Assembly (NCBI GenBank): GCA_964554335.1
Contig: CAZKOF010000012.1
Coordinates: 1 to 38,459 of the forward strand
DNA length: 38,459 nt
Source: UBA3263 sp964554335
GTDB lineage: Bacteria; Bacteroidota; Bacteroidia; Bacteroidales; Muribaculaceae
Direction of reading: 5' to 3'
This document shows positions 1 to 8,441 of the stretch, piece after piece. Position 1 is the first letter of the stretch. Every line of letters begins with the position of its first letter. The translations under genes were made by a program, and so were the position numbers. The notes below the pieces were generated by a model that searched no databases, was not told where the DNA came from, and saw nothing but the letters and a program-made list of their open reading frames with translations.

Positions 1-23
1 ATCCAAATCTCAAAGGGCATAAA

Positions 24-55
24 AAGAGGCTGCGCCTATTTTGACACAGCCTCTT
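24..55 (-). terminator. Rho-independent terminator after tcdA
   Basis: A perfect 9-bp inverted repeat (AAGAGGCTG at 24-32, CAGCCTCTT at 47-55) encloses a 14-nt loop. Read on the minus strand the stem is followed by a run of five T residues, the layout of an intrinsic terminator. It lies 37 bp past the tcdA stop codon, so it probably ends the HAD-ribF-tcdA transcript. The T-run direction fits minus-strand transcription only. Confidence 0.85.
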
Positions 56-91
56 GCTCAAAAATATACCTGCCTACATGTTGGCCTCGGG

Positions 92-793
92 TCAGCGGGA
101 GGTCTTGCGGACGTGGTCGAGAAAGAGAGAGGCGAGAATCATGCCCCAGGTGGCTGTGATGGTGATGAGGGAGCCGTTGGGTCCTTCGGCGGGAGCGGGG
201 AGGACCTCGTCGGAGAAGACGCACTTGAATTTGCGTCGCGGATAGCGTCCGGTGCGCTTGAAGCGGCTGCGCAGGGCTGCGGCGAGGGGGCACCCTTTGA
301 CCTGCCAAAATTCTTTGACTTGAACGCGCAGCGGGTCGAGCTTGCGTGCCGCGCCCATGGAACTCAGCAGGGTTGCCCCGCTTGCGGTTGCCCGGATAAT
401 GAGTTCGGCTTTGTCGGCAACGGAGTCTATGGCGTCGATAACATAATCGTAGCTCCCGAGGTTGAATTCGTCGGCGTTTTCGGCCGTGAACCTGCGGTTT
501 ATGGCGGTAATCCGGGCGTCGGGATTGATTTCGAGCAGGCGGCGGCGCATGACGTCGACTTTCGGCTCGCCGAGGGTCTTTGAGGTTGCCGGGAGCTGGC
601 GGTTGACGTTGCTCGGGGCTACCGTGTCCATGTCTACTATGGTCAGCTCGCCGACGCCGCTGCGGATCAGCGCTTCGCTGCACCAGCTGCCGACGCCGCC
701 GACTCCGAAGATAATTACGCGGGTGCGGGCCAGGCGCTCCAGGGTCTCGGCGCCGAGCAGCCGGCCGGCGCGCATGAAGAATTCACTGTTCAT
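92..793 (-). CDS. tcdA: tRNA threonylcarbamoyladenosine dehydratase (TcdA/CsdL, ThiF family)
   Basis: E1-like, ATP-dependent enzyme that converts t6A at position 37 of ANN-decoding tRNAs to its cyclic form. The 233-residue protein carries the nucleotide-binding glycine motif GVGGVG at residues 30-35, then an acidic strand (TIVDMDTVAPSNVNRQ) typical of ThiF/MoeB/TcdA adenylating folds, and a central VIDAIDS strand. Length fits TcdA (about 230-270) rather than MoeB or full E1. The ATG at 793 is chosen over an upstream in-frame extension because it gives the usual N-terminus (MNSEFF, then R-x-G-R-L-L-G), and the extension lies wholly inside ribF. The start overlaps the ribF stop by 11 bp, so the two are translationally linked. 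A terminator follows. The ThiF family is certain; the exact substrate follows from length and motif pattern. Confidence 0.88.
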   Translation of the reverse strand: MNSEFFMRAGRLLGAETLERLARTRVIIFGVGGVGSWCSEALIRSGVGELTIVDMDTVAPSNVNRQLPATSKTLGEPKVDVMRRRLLEINPDARITAINRRFTAENADEFNLGSYDYVIDAIDSVADKAELIIRATASGATLLSSMGAARKLDPLRVQVKEFWQVKGCPLAAALRSRFKRTGRYPRRKFKCVFSDEVLPAPAEGPNGSLITITATWGMILASLFLDHVRKTSR

Positions 794-1637
794 ATTTGCG
801 GGCCTGCATAACGTCGTTGTTGATAGCCTCTTTGAGCTGCTCGAGCGAGGCGAATTTCTGTTCGTTGCGGAGCCGTGCAAGGAACTCCAGGGTGAGCCGG
901 CGGCCATAGAGGTCGCCGGAGAAGCCGGACAGGTGTGCTTCGATGCTCAGCGGAGCGTCTGTGCGCTTGTCGACCGTCGGGCGGCGGCCGATGTTGACAA
1001 CGGCCGTGTGCTCGCCGATGCGGCCTGCGTAGACCCCCGCGGCGGGAAGCATCATTCCGGTCGGAGGCTCGAGGTTGGCCGTCGGGAAGCCGATAGTGCG
1101 ACCGAGCCGGCGGCCCCTGACAACAGTGCCGGTCAGGGAGTAGGGGCGCCCGAGCATGCGGTTGACCTCGGTGATGTCGCCGCTGCCCAGGGCGGAGCGT
1201 ATTGCCGAGGAACTGACGGGGAGGGTGGGGTGTTCGGCGGCGGCGAGCACTTCGACGCCCCCGACCGTTTTACCGTCAAGTTGCGCAGCGCCGAGGCGGT
1301 CGGAGCCGATAACGTTGTTGAAGCCTAAAAGAAAGAGTTTGACGCCGAAGCGGGTGTGGAGCATGTGGAGAAACTGCGAGGCGGTCATCGCGCGCAGCCG
1401 GTCGTCGAAGTCAAGTACCTGAACGTCGATGTCGCCGCCAATGCGGCTGATACGTTCCTCTAACGAGCAGAGTTGCGGCGGTTCGCTCCCGGGGCGGATA
1501 ACCGAAAGAGGATGCTGCGCGAAGGTCACGGCCAAAGGCTCAAGCCCGCGCTCGGCGGCTTCGCGTCTGAGGTTGTCGAGCAGGAAGCGGTGGCCGAGAT
1601 GAACGCCGTCGAATGTGCCCGTAACGGCTGCTTTCAT
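783..1637 (-). CDS. ribF: Bifunctional riboflavin kinase / FAD synthetase
   Basis: Makes FMN from riboflavin and then FAD from FMN. The N-terminal nucleotidyltransferase domain shows GTFDGVHLGH at residues 7-16 (HxGH adenylylation motif) and the SSSAIR motif before residue 150. The C-terminal flavokinase domain shows RGRRLGRTIGFPTAN, the PTAN motif that binds Mg-ATP, and ends with a typical helix (RNEQKFASLEQLKEAI). Its 284 residues are slightly short for RibF (about 300-315), mainly because there is little sequence before the GTFDG motif. It starts inside the stop of the upstream HAD gene (ATGA, 4-bp overlap) and its stop overlaps the tcdA start by 11 bp, so the three form one operon. The ATG is fixed by the overlap. 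Confidence 0.95.
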   Translation of the reverse strand: MKAAVTGTFDGVHLGHRFLLDNLRREAAERGLEPLAVTFAQHPLSVIRPGSEPPQLCSLEERISRIGGDIDVQVLDFDDRLRAMTASQFLHMLHTRFGVKLFLLGFNNVIGSDRLGAAQLDGKTVGGVEVLAAAEHPTLPVSSSAIRSALGSGDITEVNRMLGRPYSLTGTVVRGRRLGRTIGFPTANLEPPTGMMLPAAGVYAGRIGEHTAVVNIGRRPTVDKRTDAPLSIEAHLSGFSGDLYGRRLTLEFLARLRNEQKFASLEQLKEAINNDVMQARKYEQ

Positions 1638-2245
1638 AGGGCGGTAAGGGTCATGAAGTCACGGTCGGCGCTCACGAGTTCGGCGTGGAAGCCGAGAGTT
1701 TTTGCGGCCTCGACGTTGGCCGGACCGTCGTCGAAAAACGTTGTCTCCGCCGGGTCGAGTCGCAACTCCCGTGCCGCGATGTTGAAGATGCGGGCGTCGG
1801 GTTTGCAACATCCGACCTCGAACGAGGTCATGATGCCGTCGAAGTAGTCGCCGATGTCGCCGCCGAGTTTGCGGAACTCGGGCAGAATGGCTCCGTGCCA
1901 CATTATCGCGTTGGTGTTGCTTAGGAGGTAAACGCCGTGGCCGGCGAGGCGCAGGGCGGCGAGGCGTTCGAGGCGTTCGGCGGGGATGCCGAGCAGGAAC
2001 TCGTAGAGGCCGCCATCGATTTCTTCGTCGCTGACGGGGCGGGAGAACAACGGCCTGATGTCGCGGCGGAATTCGTCGGGTGTTATCTGTCCCGCCTCGA
2101 GGAGGCCGAAATGCCCCCGCTGGAGGTAGGGGTCAAAAAAGCTGTCGGCGACGGTCATGCCGAGGTTTTTGTAGGCTCTGACGGCCCGCAGGCGGTCGAT
2201 GTCCATAATTACGCCGCCGAGATCGAAGAGTAGGTTTTTGGTCAT
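1634..2245 (-). CDS. HAD-superfamily (subclass IA) hydrolase, phosphatase-like
   Basis: A 203-residue haloacid-dehalogenase-fold hydrolase, probably a small-molecule phosphatase. Motif I is FDLGGVIMDID with nucleophile Asp8. Position +2 is Gly, as in the YihX-like sugar phosphatases, rather than the common second Asp. Motif II is LLSNTN, motif III the Lys in CCKPDARIF, and motif IV FFDDGPANVEAA. An alpha-helical cap of roughly residues 15-85 lies after motif I. The start at 2245 is the ATG directly before motif I; a longer in-frame reading runs through the terminator hairpin and into tig and is rejected. Its TGA overlaps the ribF ATG by 4 bp. The link with riboflavin kinase raises the possibility of a flavin-pathway phosphatase, but no substrate is shown by the sequence. 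Confidence 0.85.
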   Translation of the reverse strand: MTKNLLFDLGGVIMDIDRLRAVRAYKNLGMTVADSFFDPYLQRGHFGLLEAGQITPDEFRRDIRPLFSRPVSDEEIDGGLYEFLLGIPAERLERLAALRLAGHGVYLLSNTNAIMWHGAILPEFRKLGGDIGDYFDGIMTSFEVGCCKPDARIFNIAARELRLDPAETTFFDDGPANVEAAKTLGFHAELVSADRDFMTLTAL

Positions 2246-2270
2246 TGCCGATGCTTGGATTTTAAGTAAA

Positions 2271-2292
2271 GCGGCGACTGAATAGTCGCCGC
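2271..2292 (-). terminator. Hairpin terminator or attenuator between tig and the HAD gene
   Basis: A perfect 9-bp GC-rich stem (GCGGCGACT at 2271-2279 with AGTCGCCGC at 2284-2292) has a 4-nt loop. On the minus strand it lies about 50 bp past the tig stop and is followed by TTTACTT, a weak T tract. It probably ends most tig transcripts, with some read-through into the HAD-ribF-tcdA genes, which have no obvious promoter of their own in the 97-bp gap. Confidence 0.65.
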
Positions 2293-2342
2293 CTTTGGGG
2301 TCGGCGGATGGGCCGCCGTGCGGGTGGTATGTTTCGTCGCGA

Positions 2343-3686
2343 TTATTCGGCGCCGGCGAGTTTCTTGAACTCGTCGAGACTGACGGTGTGGTCGTCGATG
2401 GTGCAGGCGTTGCCGATTGCCTCGAAGAGGTTGGCGTTGCTGACCTGCTCGGCGATGTGGCGGCGGTTGTCCCGGTCTTTAAGCAGGTTCTCGGCGTAGT
2501 TCTTGAGGAGAGCTTCGTCGAGGTTGGCCATGCCGTATTGGGCGAATTGGCGTGCGGTGGCGTGGATGGCATATTTCATAAGGTCATCTTCGGTAACTTT
2601 GACGCCGAGTTGTTCGGCGATGCGGCCGCTGAGGATTTCCCACTTCATGCCCTGTTCGGATTTTGCGAATTCTTCGTTGATGTTTTCAGCGTTGAGCTGC
2701 TCGGGGTTGCGGCGCACGAGCCATTTTTTCAGGAACTCTGTCGGGAGCTCGAAGTTGCCGAAGTCCTTCATCAGGGCGTCGCGGGTCTGATGCTCGAAGA
2801 GCGACGCGGAGTTGGGCAGAAGCTGGGATGCAATGCTCTTTTTCAGGGCTTCCTGATACTGCTCCTCGGTTGTGCACTCGGGACCGAAAGCGTGTTTGAA
2901 GAATTCTTCGTTGTGTTCGGCGGGCTTCAGGCCGGTGATTTCGGTGATGGTTAGCTCGAAGTCGCCCCGGAGCTTATCGGCCTCTTCGCGGGTAATCGAG
3001 AGCATTGCGGCGAGTTCGGCGGTGTTGCTTTCGGCTGCGGTGTAGGGGTTGTAGGTCACCTTGTCGCCGGCTTTGACGCCTTCGAACTTGGCGGTCTGGT
3101 CTGCGTTCTTGAATGTCCAGGGGGCAACGATTACGTTTTCTTTCTCAATGGGGTCCTCTTCCTTGCCGAGTTCGCGGATGGTGCCTTTGATGAGCGCGCG
3201 GTCGGCGTAGGTTTCGAGAACCTCCTGGGTGCCGAAGCGACCGGTAAGGGTTTTGTCCTGCTCATCGATCATTTCGGGCGTGACTTCGATGCGGTAGTAG
3301 GGAAGGTGCATCTCCTTGTTGATTTCAACTTTGATGTCGGGTGCGAAACCGAGTTCATACTCAAAGGTGTAGTCCTTCTGCTTGTCGAGGTCGAGTTCGG
3401 TAACCTCGAGCGGAAGGGGCTCGCCGAGGATGTCAACCTTGTTGTCTGTGAGATATTTAACGACGGCATCATAGACCTCGCGGTTGATAACGTCGGAGGT
3501 TACTTGCTTGCGGAAGCGCTTGTTGACGATGCCCATGGGTACGGCGCCTTTGCGGAAGCCGGGAATGTTGGCGTCTTTGCGGATTTTTTTAAGTTCGGCG
3601 GTTACTTTGTCGTTGTAATCGGCTTCTTCAATGCTGACTGAGAGCTTGCCCGTGGTGGCATTGAGTTTGTCAAGTGTTACGTTCAT
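2343..3686 (-). CDS. tig: Trigger factor (ribosome-associated chaperone / peptidyl-prolyl isomerase)
   Basis: Binds at the ribosome exit tunnel near L23 and shields nascent chains. The 447-residue protein has the N-terminal ribosome-binding domain with signature GFRKG at residues 43-47 (within IPGFRKGAVP), a divergent FKBP-like middle region, and a long helical C-terminal chaperone domain (about residues 260-440). The FKBP domain is poorly conserved, as is usual in Bacteroidetes trigger factors, so isomerase activity is uncertain. It starts at ATG 3686, 52 bp below a clear Bacteroidetes promoter. It appears to be a single-gene unit, with a hairpin terminator 50 bp past its stop. Confidence 0.95.
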   Translation of the reverse strand: MNVTLDKLNATTGKLSVSIEEADYNDKVTAELKKIRKDANIPGFRKGAVPMGIVNKRFRKQVTSDVINREVYDAVVKYLTDNKVDILGEPLPLEVTELDLDKQKDYTFEYELGFAPDIKVEINKEMHLPYYRIEVTPEMIDEQDKTLTGRFGTQEVLETYADRALIKGTIRELGKEEDPIEKENVIVAPWTFKNADQTAKFEGVKAGDKVTYNPYTAAESNTAELAAMLSITREEADKLRGDFELTITEITGLKPAEHNEEFFKHAFGPECTTEEQYQEALKKSIASQLLPNSASLFEHQTRDALMKDFGNFELPTEFLKKWLVRRNPEQLNAENINEEFAKSEQGMKWEILSGRIAEQLGVKVTEDDLMKYAIHATARQFAQYGMANLDEALLKNYAENLLKDRDNRRHIAEQVSNANLFEAIGNACTIDDHTVSLDEFKKLAGAE

Positions 3687-3737
3687 TTTTGTTTGTAAAA
3701 TGTATGGCTTGAGTTAATATTTTGCGTTATGAGCGAG

Positions 3738-3769
3738 CAAAGTTAACAATTCCCGCCGTACCCCACAAA
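3738..3769 (-). promoter_or_regulatory. Bacteroidetes sigma-ABfr promoter of tig
   Basis: On the minus strand a -33 TTTG (plus 3766-3769) is separated by exactly 20 bp from a -7 TAACTTTG (plus 3738-3745), the Bacteroidetes consensus TTTG-N19..21-TAnnTTTG. It lies 52 bp upstream of the trigger factor ATG. Confidence 0.85.
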
Positions 3770-3793
3770 CTTTTCACAATTTTTATTATGTCG

Positions 3794-6760
3794 TCAGCGG
3801 GGTCCGGGGCCACCGAATCCGCCCGGGCCGCCTCCTGCCTGTCGGCGCATGCCTGCTCCGGGGGGGCCTTCGCGCATGAAGTCGTCGCCTTCGGCTTTGG
3901 GATTATTGCCGCTTGCGAAAGTCGAGAATTTATAGGTCAGGGTCAGCATGACGTAGCGTCCGAGAATGTAGTTCTCGGTGTCGGTTACCGCCTGAGCCGT
4001 TTCGGTGCGTGTGATGCTTTGGTGCTGGTTGAGAAGGTCTTTGCCTTCGAGGGCGATGGTGGCGTTCTTGCCGCGCAGGAACATGTAGGAGAGCGAGGCG
4101 TTCCACATCCATTCCTTCGTGTTGTAGCCCTCGGAGTAGCCGGCATTGGCCGAGTAGGTCACGTCGGTCGCGAGAACGAGGCCGAAGGGGGTGTACCACG
4201 TGCCGTTGAATGTGCCGCCGTAGGTGTGGATAACGCGGTTGGTGTTCTGCTGTATGGTGTTGGTGCTGTATTGGATATCGTAGCGCGGGCGCAGTTCAAG
4301 CTCGAGGTCGTTGGGGCGGAAGGCAATAGCAAAGCTCTCGCCGGCGCGCAGAGTTCCGTTCGTGTTTTTGATTCCGTTGGTGAAGCCTACGTCCTGACTG
4401 TAGTTGAAGTGGAGATTGTTGTTGAAGGTCCAGGCCTTGTTGCTGAACGGGCGCGAGTAGATTGAGAAGAGGCCGAAGTTCCAGTTGCCGTTGACGTTGG
4501 CATAGGTCGTGTGGCGGCGTCCGGTGGTGCGGTCTGTCGTGACGTTGGATGCGATGGCATTTTGGGAGAAGCCGCCGAAGCCCATGACCATGATACTCTG
4601 TTGGTTGTCGGGATTGAACGTCTGGAAGCGGAGGCGCATACTATGGGTGAACGTCGGGTCCAGGTTCGGGTTACCTTGAATGACGTTCATGGGGTCGGAG
4701 GTGTCTTCGACCGGCTGCAACTGGGTCAGGCTCGGCTGCGACGAGCGTCCGAAGTAGTTGAGGTTGAGGGTTGTCTGCTTTGAGAATTTATAGCGGAAGC
4801 GCAGGAACGGCGAGTAGTTCCATACCCAACGCGTCGGAATGGTCTTGTCGGGGTTGGTCAGGTTGGTCGACCGGCTCATCTGCGGGTTTAGCGAGATGCC
4901 GGCGTTGAGGTTATATTTGGTTGCGACCTTGCGGTAGCCAAGCTGGATTTGCTGGTTGAAATAATTGTTGCGGAAGCGGTTGGAGTTTATCGGGTCGTAG
5001 TCGAGCTCGTCGGTGCTCAGTCCGGCCCAGCGGTCGCTCAGACCCCATTCTCCCCAGTTGCGCCAGTTCATGTCGCGCCAGGTCAGCATCTCGGCAATCT
5101 GTTCCTCAGTCAGATTCGGAGTCTCGTCGCCATATTTCAGGGGTTTGTCGTAGACGGTCTTGTCGGCGTTGTTCCATCGGTAGTTCATCATGTAGGCCAC
5201 TTCGAGAAAGTGGCCGTTCTTGACGTTGCCGAGGGGTTCGGTCCAGCTGACGCGGGCGTTGATGCCGTTGTTCCAGGTGTGGTTATGAATTTCCTGATAG
5301 TCTTCATAGAGACTGTCGGTTGCGGAGGTGTTGTTGCGGGTGAGCCAATAGGCGTTGCGGCTCCAGCTTTTTTCGTCTTCACGGGTGTTGGTCAACGAGT
5401 AGTTGGCGCTGATCGAGAACGACCGGCCGCGGTGGCTTTCGAATTTGTGGTTGTAGATTAGTCGGCCGTTGATGTCGTAGCTTTTGCCGTGGCTCGAGTT
5501 GATGTTGCGTGAGTTAGTTGTCGGCTGGTTGCTGCTGCTGAGATAGTTGACGTTGAATGAGTTCGATTCGCTGTCGTTGATGTTGAGCGAGAAGTTGGGG
5601 CGGAAGTCGAGGGTGTTGAATGAGTCGGGCTCCCATTTCAGGCGCAGGTTCGCCATGAGGTTATGTCCTTTGTCGCGGCTCGATGTTTCGGAGTCGTCCT
5701 GAGTGTTCTCGCCGTCCTGGAAGAGGTTGAGTCGGTGGGTGCGGTTCCAGTTGTCGCGATCATTATGGCTATACATGACGTTGCCGCCATAGCGGAACTT
5801 CGACGTGCCGAGATTGAAGTTGACGCCCAGGCTCTGCGTCGTGTTGATGCCGTTGAGGCCTCCGAAGCGGCGGAAGCGGCTGCCGTTGTTATCGGTGAAG
5901 CCTTCGTCGTTGATGTTGTTGGCGTTTCCGAGAATGGTGACCGTGTTCTTGCCCATCATGCCGTTGACGATGAAGGAACCTTTATACTTGTTCCACTCGG
6001 GTTTCCCGTCGGTGTCGATGCCGGCGCCGTAGCCTCCGGCAATGCTTCCGTACCATCCTTTCTTCATGCCCTCTTTGACCGTGAGGTTGATGACGGTCTC
6101 GTCTTCGCCGTCGTCGACTCCCGTAAGGCGCGCAAGGTCGCTCTTGCGGGTGATTACCTGTGCGGACTTGACCATGTCGACGGGAATGTTTTTCGACGCC
6201 ACTTTGGGGTCGTCGCTGAAGAATTCTTCGCCGTCGATGAGAATCTTCTTCACCGTTTCTCCCTGGGCGGTGATGCTGCCGTCGCTGCCGACCTCAACGC
6301 CCGGAAGGCGTTTGAGCAGGTCGCTGACAACGGCGTTGGGGGGCGTGGTGTAGCTCGACGCATTATATTCTATGGTGTCTTCCATGACCTTTACGGGCGT
6401 TGCGATGCCGATTGCGACGGCTTCTTTCAACACGATGGTCGACTCCTGCATTTTCAGAGTGTCGGCTGTCAGATTCTTGTCGCCTACCGCAATGGGGCGG
6501 GTTGAGTCTTTATAGCCAAGATAGACGGCTTTAATTATGTACTTGCCTTTCCTTATGTTTGAGAAACTGTATTTTCCGTTGAGATCCGTTGCGACTCCGG
6601 CAACGAATGTCGAGTCTGCGTTTGCGCTCAGAAGTCTCACTGTTGCCTGCGGCAGGGGGTCGCCGAAACTGTCGGTAACCACGCCTTTAACAACCGCGGC
6701 CGGAGCAGTCACAGCCCCGGCCAGCAGCAACACAATCACATTCAAAAAACGTTGAAACAT
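3794..6760 (-). CDS. Outer-membrane beta-barrel protein with carboxypeptidase-like regulatory domain (TonB-receptor-like)
   Basis: A 988-residue outer-membrane protein. A signal peptide covers about residues 1-22 (hydrophobic VIVLLLAGAVTAPA, cleavage near AAV). Residues 23-110 form a carboxypeptidase-D-like regulatory domain (GVVTDSFGDPLPQATVRLL, DLNGKYSFSNIRKGKY). Residues about 130-230 are a plug-like domain (LLKRLPGVEVGSDGSI, KILIDGEEFF). The rest is a long beta-barrel rich in Asn, Tyr and Trp. This matches the OMP_b-brl_3 family of Bacteroidetes, which resembles TonB-dependent receptors but often has no known ligand. There is no SusD partner next to it and no TonB box was recognised, so transport function is unproven. 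The barrel ends near FKFST and is followed by about 30 residues rich in Gly and Pro (MREGPPGAGMRRQ onward), an unusual C-terminal tail. It sits alone between trigger factor and a lipoprotein gene. Confidence 0.88.
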   Translation of the reverse strand: MFQRFLNVIVLLLAGAVTAPAAVVKGVVTDSFGDPLPQATVRLLSANADSTFVAGVATDLNGKYSFSNIRKGKYIIKAVYLGYKDSTRPIAVGDKNLTADTLKMQESTIVLKEAVAIGIATPVKVMEDTIEYNASSYTTPPNAVVSDLLKRLPGVEVGSDGSITAQGETVKKILIDGEEFFSDDPKVASKNIPVDMVKSAQVITRKSDLARLTGVDDGEDETVINLTVKEGMKKGWYGSIAGGYGAGIDTDGKPEWNKYKGSFIVNGMMGKNTVTILGNANNINDEGFTDNNGSRFRRFGGLNGINTTQSLGVNFNLGTSKFRYGGNVMYSHNDRDNWNRTHRLNLFQDGENTQDDSETSSRDKGHNLMANLRLKWEPDSFNTLDFRPNFSLNINDSESNSFNVNYLSSSNQPTTNSRNINSSHGKSYDINGRLIYNHKFESHRGRSFSISANYSLTNTREDEKSWSRNAYWLTRNNTSATDSLYEDYQEIHNHTWNNGINARVSWTEPLGNVKNGHFLEVAYMMNYRWNNADKTVYDKPLKYGDETPNLTEEQIAEMLTWRDMNWRNWGEWGLSDRWAGLSTDELDYDPINSNRFRNNYFNQQIQLGYRKVATKYNLNAGISLNPQMSRSTNLTNPDKTIPTRWVWNYSPFLRFRYKFSKQTTLNLNYFGRSSQPSLTQLQPVEDTSDPMNVIQGNPNLDPTFTHSMRLRFQTFNPDNQQSIMVMGFGGFSQNAIASNVTTDRTTGRRHTTYANVNGNWNFGLFSIYSRPFSNKAWTFNNNLHFNYSQDVGFTNGIKNTNGTLRAGESFAIAFRPNDLELELRPRYDIQYSTNTIQQNTNRVIHTYGGTFNGTWYTPFGLVLATDVTYSANAGYSEGYNTKEWMWNASLSYMFLRGKNATIALEGKDLLNQHQSITRTETAQAVTDTENYILGRYVMLTLTYKFSTFASGNNPKAEGDDFMREGPPGAGMRRQAGGGPGGFGGPGPR

Positions 6761-6859
6761 TTTAAAGAACTTTTCGTTGGATGCGAATAGATAATTGTAC
6801 CTAAGTTGTCGTTGTGCTTTTTTGACAGATGTGTTGCAAAAAGGTTTAATTAAGAAATG

Positions 6860-7369
6860 TTAAAATTGGCGTATTATCCGGTTTATCGCTGCCGTGTCGG
6901 CAGCAGCCTCGGCCGGAGTCATGTCGAGGACGTGGATATCGGTTACCCGCGCGCCGGGAATAATCGCTGCTTTCAGCTCTCCGGAAGTCGGAACGCGGTC
7001 AAGGGAGCCATATTCGGAATAGGTCCAGCGGGTGAACCGTGTGTTCGGGCCGATGCCACGGCGGTCAAGCAGGTAGCCTCCGGTTAGCTCTATCGGCTCC
7101 TGGCCTCTGACGTCGGCCGGTGCGGGGAAGCTGACAATGCTGCCGTTTGACGGCGATACCTGAACCGGCACGTTGGCTATCGTTGCGTTACCCTCCATTT
7201 TGTAGATAACGGCTTTGGGCAGCGCCGATGCCGTCGGGCTTTTAGCCGATGTCGGGGTCACCGCCGGCATTGCCTGAACAATCTCGGGGGTGACGGTGGT
7301 CTCTTTTTGGGTGCCGCAGGCTGTTGCGCCTATCGCGAGGCTGAGCATGATGAGTTTTTGAATCTTCAT
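6860..7369 (-). CDS. Predicted lipoprotein of unknown function
   Basis: 169 residues with a lipoprotein signal: MKIQKLIMLSLAIGATAC, with the lipid-attachment Cys at residue 18 after A-T-A. No Asp follows the Cys; the next residues are GTQKE. A low-complexity Thr/Pro/Ala linker covers about residues 25-50. The remaining globular part includes a motif-poor region (RTG-free, with GIGPNTRFTRWTYSEYGSL) that I do not recognise. The ATG overlaps the ansA stop by 4 bp (ATGA), so it is translated from the ansA transcript. A periplasmic or outer-membrane location is likely. A link to asparagine use is suggested only by this coupling. Confidence 0.7.
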   Translation of the reverse strand: MKIQKLIMLSLAIGATACGTQKETTVTPEIVQAMPAVTPTSAKSPTASALPKAVIYKMEGNATIANVPVQVSPSNGSIVSFPAPADVRGQEPIELTGGYLLDRRGIGPNTRFTRWTYSEYGSLDRVPTSGELKAAIIPGARVTDIHVLDMTPAEAAADTAAINRIIRQF

Positions 7370-8400
7370 TGTTCAATGGTCATTTCGCCCGCAAGGGGAT
7401 ATACAAGATATTGTTTGACCTCTTCGGGGGCCAGTCCGACGCCGAAAAGATACATCAGTTTCGTTATGGCGGCCTCGGATGTTATGTCATAGCCCGAAAC
7501 CACTCCGGCGTGTTCCAGCAAGTTGGCGCCGACATAGCGATTGGCGTGGACTCCGCCGTTGACACACTGGCTGACGTTGACGATTACCAGGCCGCGGTTG
7601 CATGCCTCGGCGATGGCGTCTATGAACCAGGGCTTTGTCGGACCGTTGCCGGCGCCGTAGGTCTTGAGCACTATGCCTTTGATTTTCGGGGTTGAAAGCA
7701 GATGGCGCAGAGTGGTTTCGTTGATTCCGGGGTGGAGGTCAAGAAACATTACCTGCGGGTCCATTTTGCATCGGACCTGAAGCGGTCGCATCACCTTGTG
7801 GGTCATCAGGGCGTCGGGGTTGAAGTGTATGCCGAGGCCGATTTTTGCGAGCGATGGATAGTTGTTGCTCTTGAATGCGTTGAAGTTGTCGGCGCTCATC
7901 TTCGTGGCGCGGTTGCCGCGCCACAGATAGTTCTCGAACAGGATGGCTACTTCCTGCACCGTCGGGATGCCGTTCTCGCCCATAGATGCCGCAATCTGAA
8001 GCGCTGTGATGAGGTTCTCCTCGCCATCGGTGCGAACTTCGCCGATAGGGAGCTGCGAGCCCGTGATTATAACCGGCTTATGCAAGTTTTCAAGCATGAA
8101 TGACAGTGCTGATGCGGTGTATGCCATCGTGTCCGTGCCGTGAAGCACTACAAAGCCGTCGAATTTCTCATAGTTGCGCTCTATATGTCGCGCAATCTCA
8201 CACCAGTGCTGAGGGTTAATGTCGCTCGAATCCAACGGGTTCTCGAACTGGATATTCTCGATTTCGTAGTCGAGCATCTTGACCTTTGGCACGTTGTCAA
8301 TCAGGTGGTCGAAGTCGAACGGCTCCAACGCTCCGGTCTTTTGGTTTTCTATCATGCCGATAGTTCCGCCGGTGTAGATGATCAGTAACTTTGGCTTCAT
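7366..8400 (-). CDS. ansA: L-asparaginase, type I
   Basis: Hydrolyses L-asparagine to aspartate and ammonia. Both asparaginase signatures are present: YTGGTIG at residues 9-15 with the catalytic Thr13, and HGTDTMAYTASAL from residue 87 with Thr89-Asp90. Its 344 residues and the lack of a signal peptide indicate the cytoplasmic type I enzyme. The ATG at 8400 gives MKPKLLIIYTGGT, the expected N-terminus. It lies 41 bp downstream of metG on the same strand with no visible terminator between, so they may be co-transcribed. The next gene, a lipoprotein, overlaps its stop by 4 bp. Confidence 0.95.
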   Translation of the reverse strand: MKPKLLIIYTGGTIGMIENQKTGALEPFDFDHLIDNVPKVKMLDYEIENIQFENPLDSSDINPQHWCEIARHIERNYEKFDGFVVLHGTDTMAYTASALSFMLENLHKPVIITGSQLPIGEVRTDGEENLITALQIAASMGENGIPTVQEVAILFENYLWRGNRATKMSADNFNAFKSNNYPSLAKIGLGIHFNPDALMTHKVMRPLQVRCKMDPQVMFLDLHPGINETTLRHLLSTPKIKGIVLKTYGAGNGPTKPWFIDAIAEACNRGLVIVNVSQCVNGGVHANRYVGANLLEHAGVVSGYDITSEAAITKLMYLFGVGLAPEEVKQYLVYPLAGEMTIEQ

Positions 8401-8441
8401 AAATTTATGTATTCACGTAAAACGCATGCTTCGCACCGACG

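Noticed and set aside
36..683. Long Arg/Pro/His-rich minus-strand reading frame
   Set aside because: It is a shadow of tcdA in another frame, with low-complexity composition typical of GC-rich antisense frames.
2246..2572. N-terminal extension of the HAD protein into tig
   Set aside because: It would translate through a strong hairpin and the tig 3' end, and the added residues are Ser/Thr/Pro-rich shadow sequence; ATG 2245 precedes motif I directly.
5663..6505. 280-codon plus-strand frame opposite the outer-membrane protein gene
   Set aside because: It lies fully antisense to a clear long coding region and has Val/Ala/Asp-biased shadow composition, with no domain or start signal.
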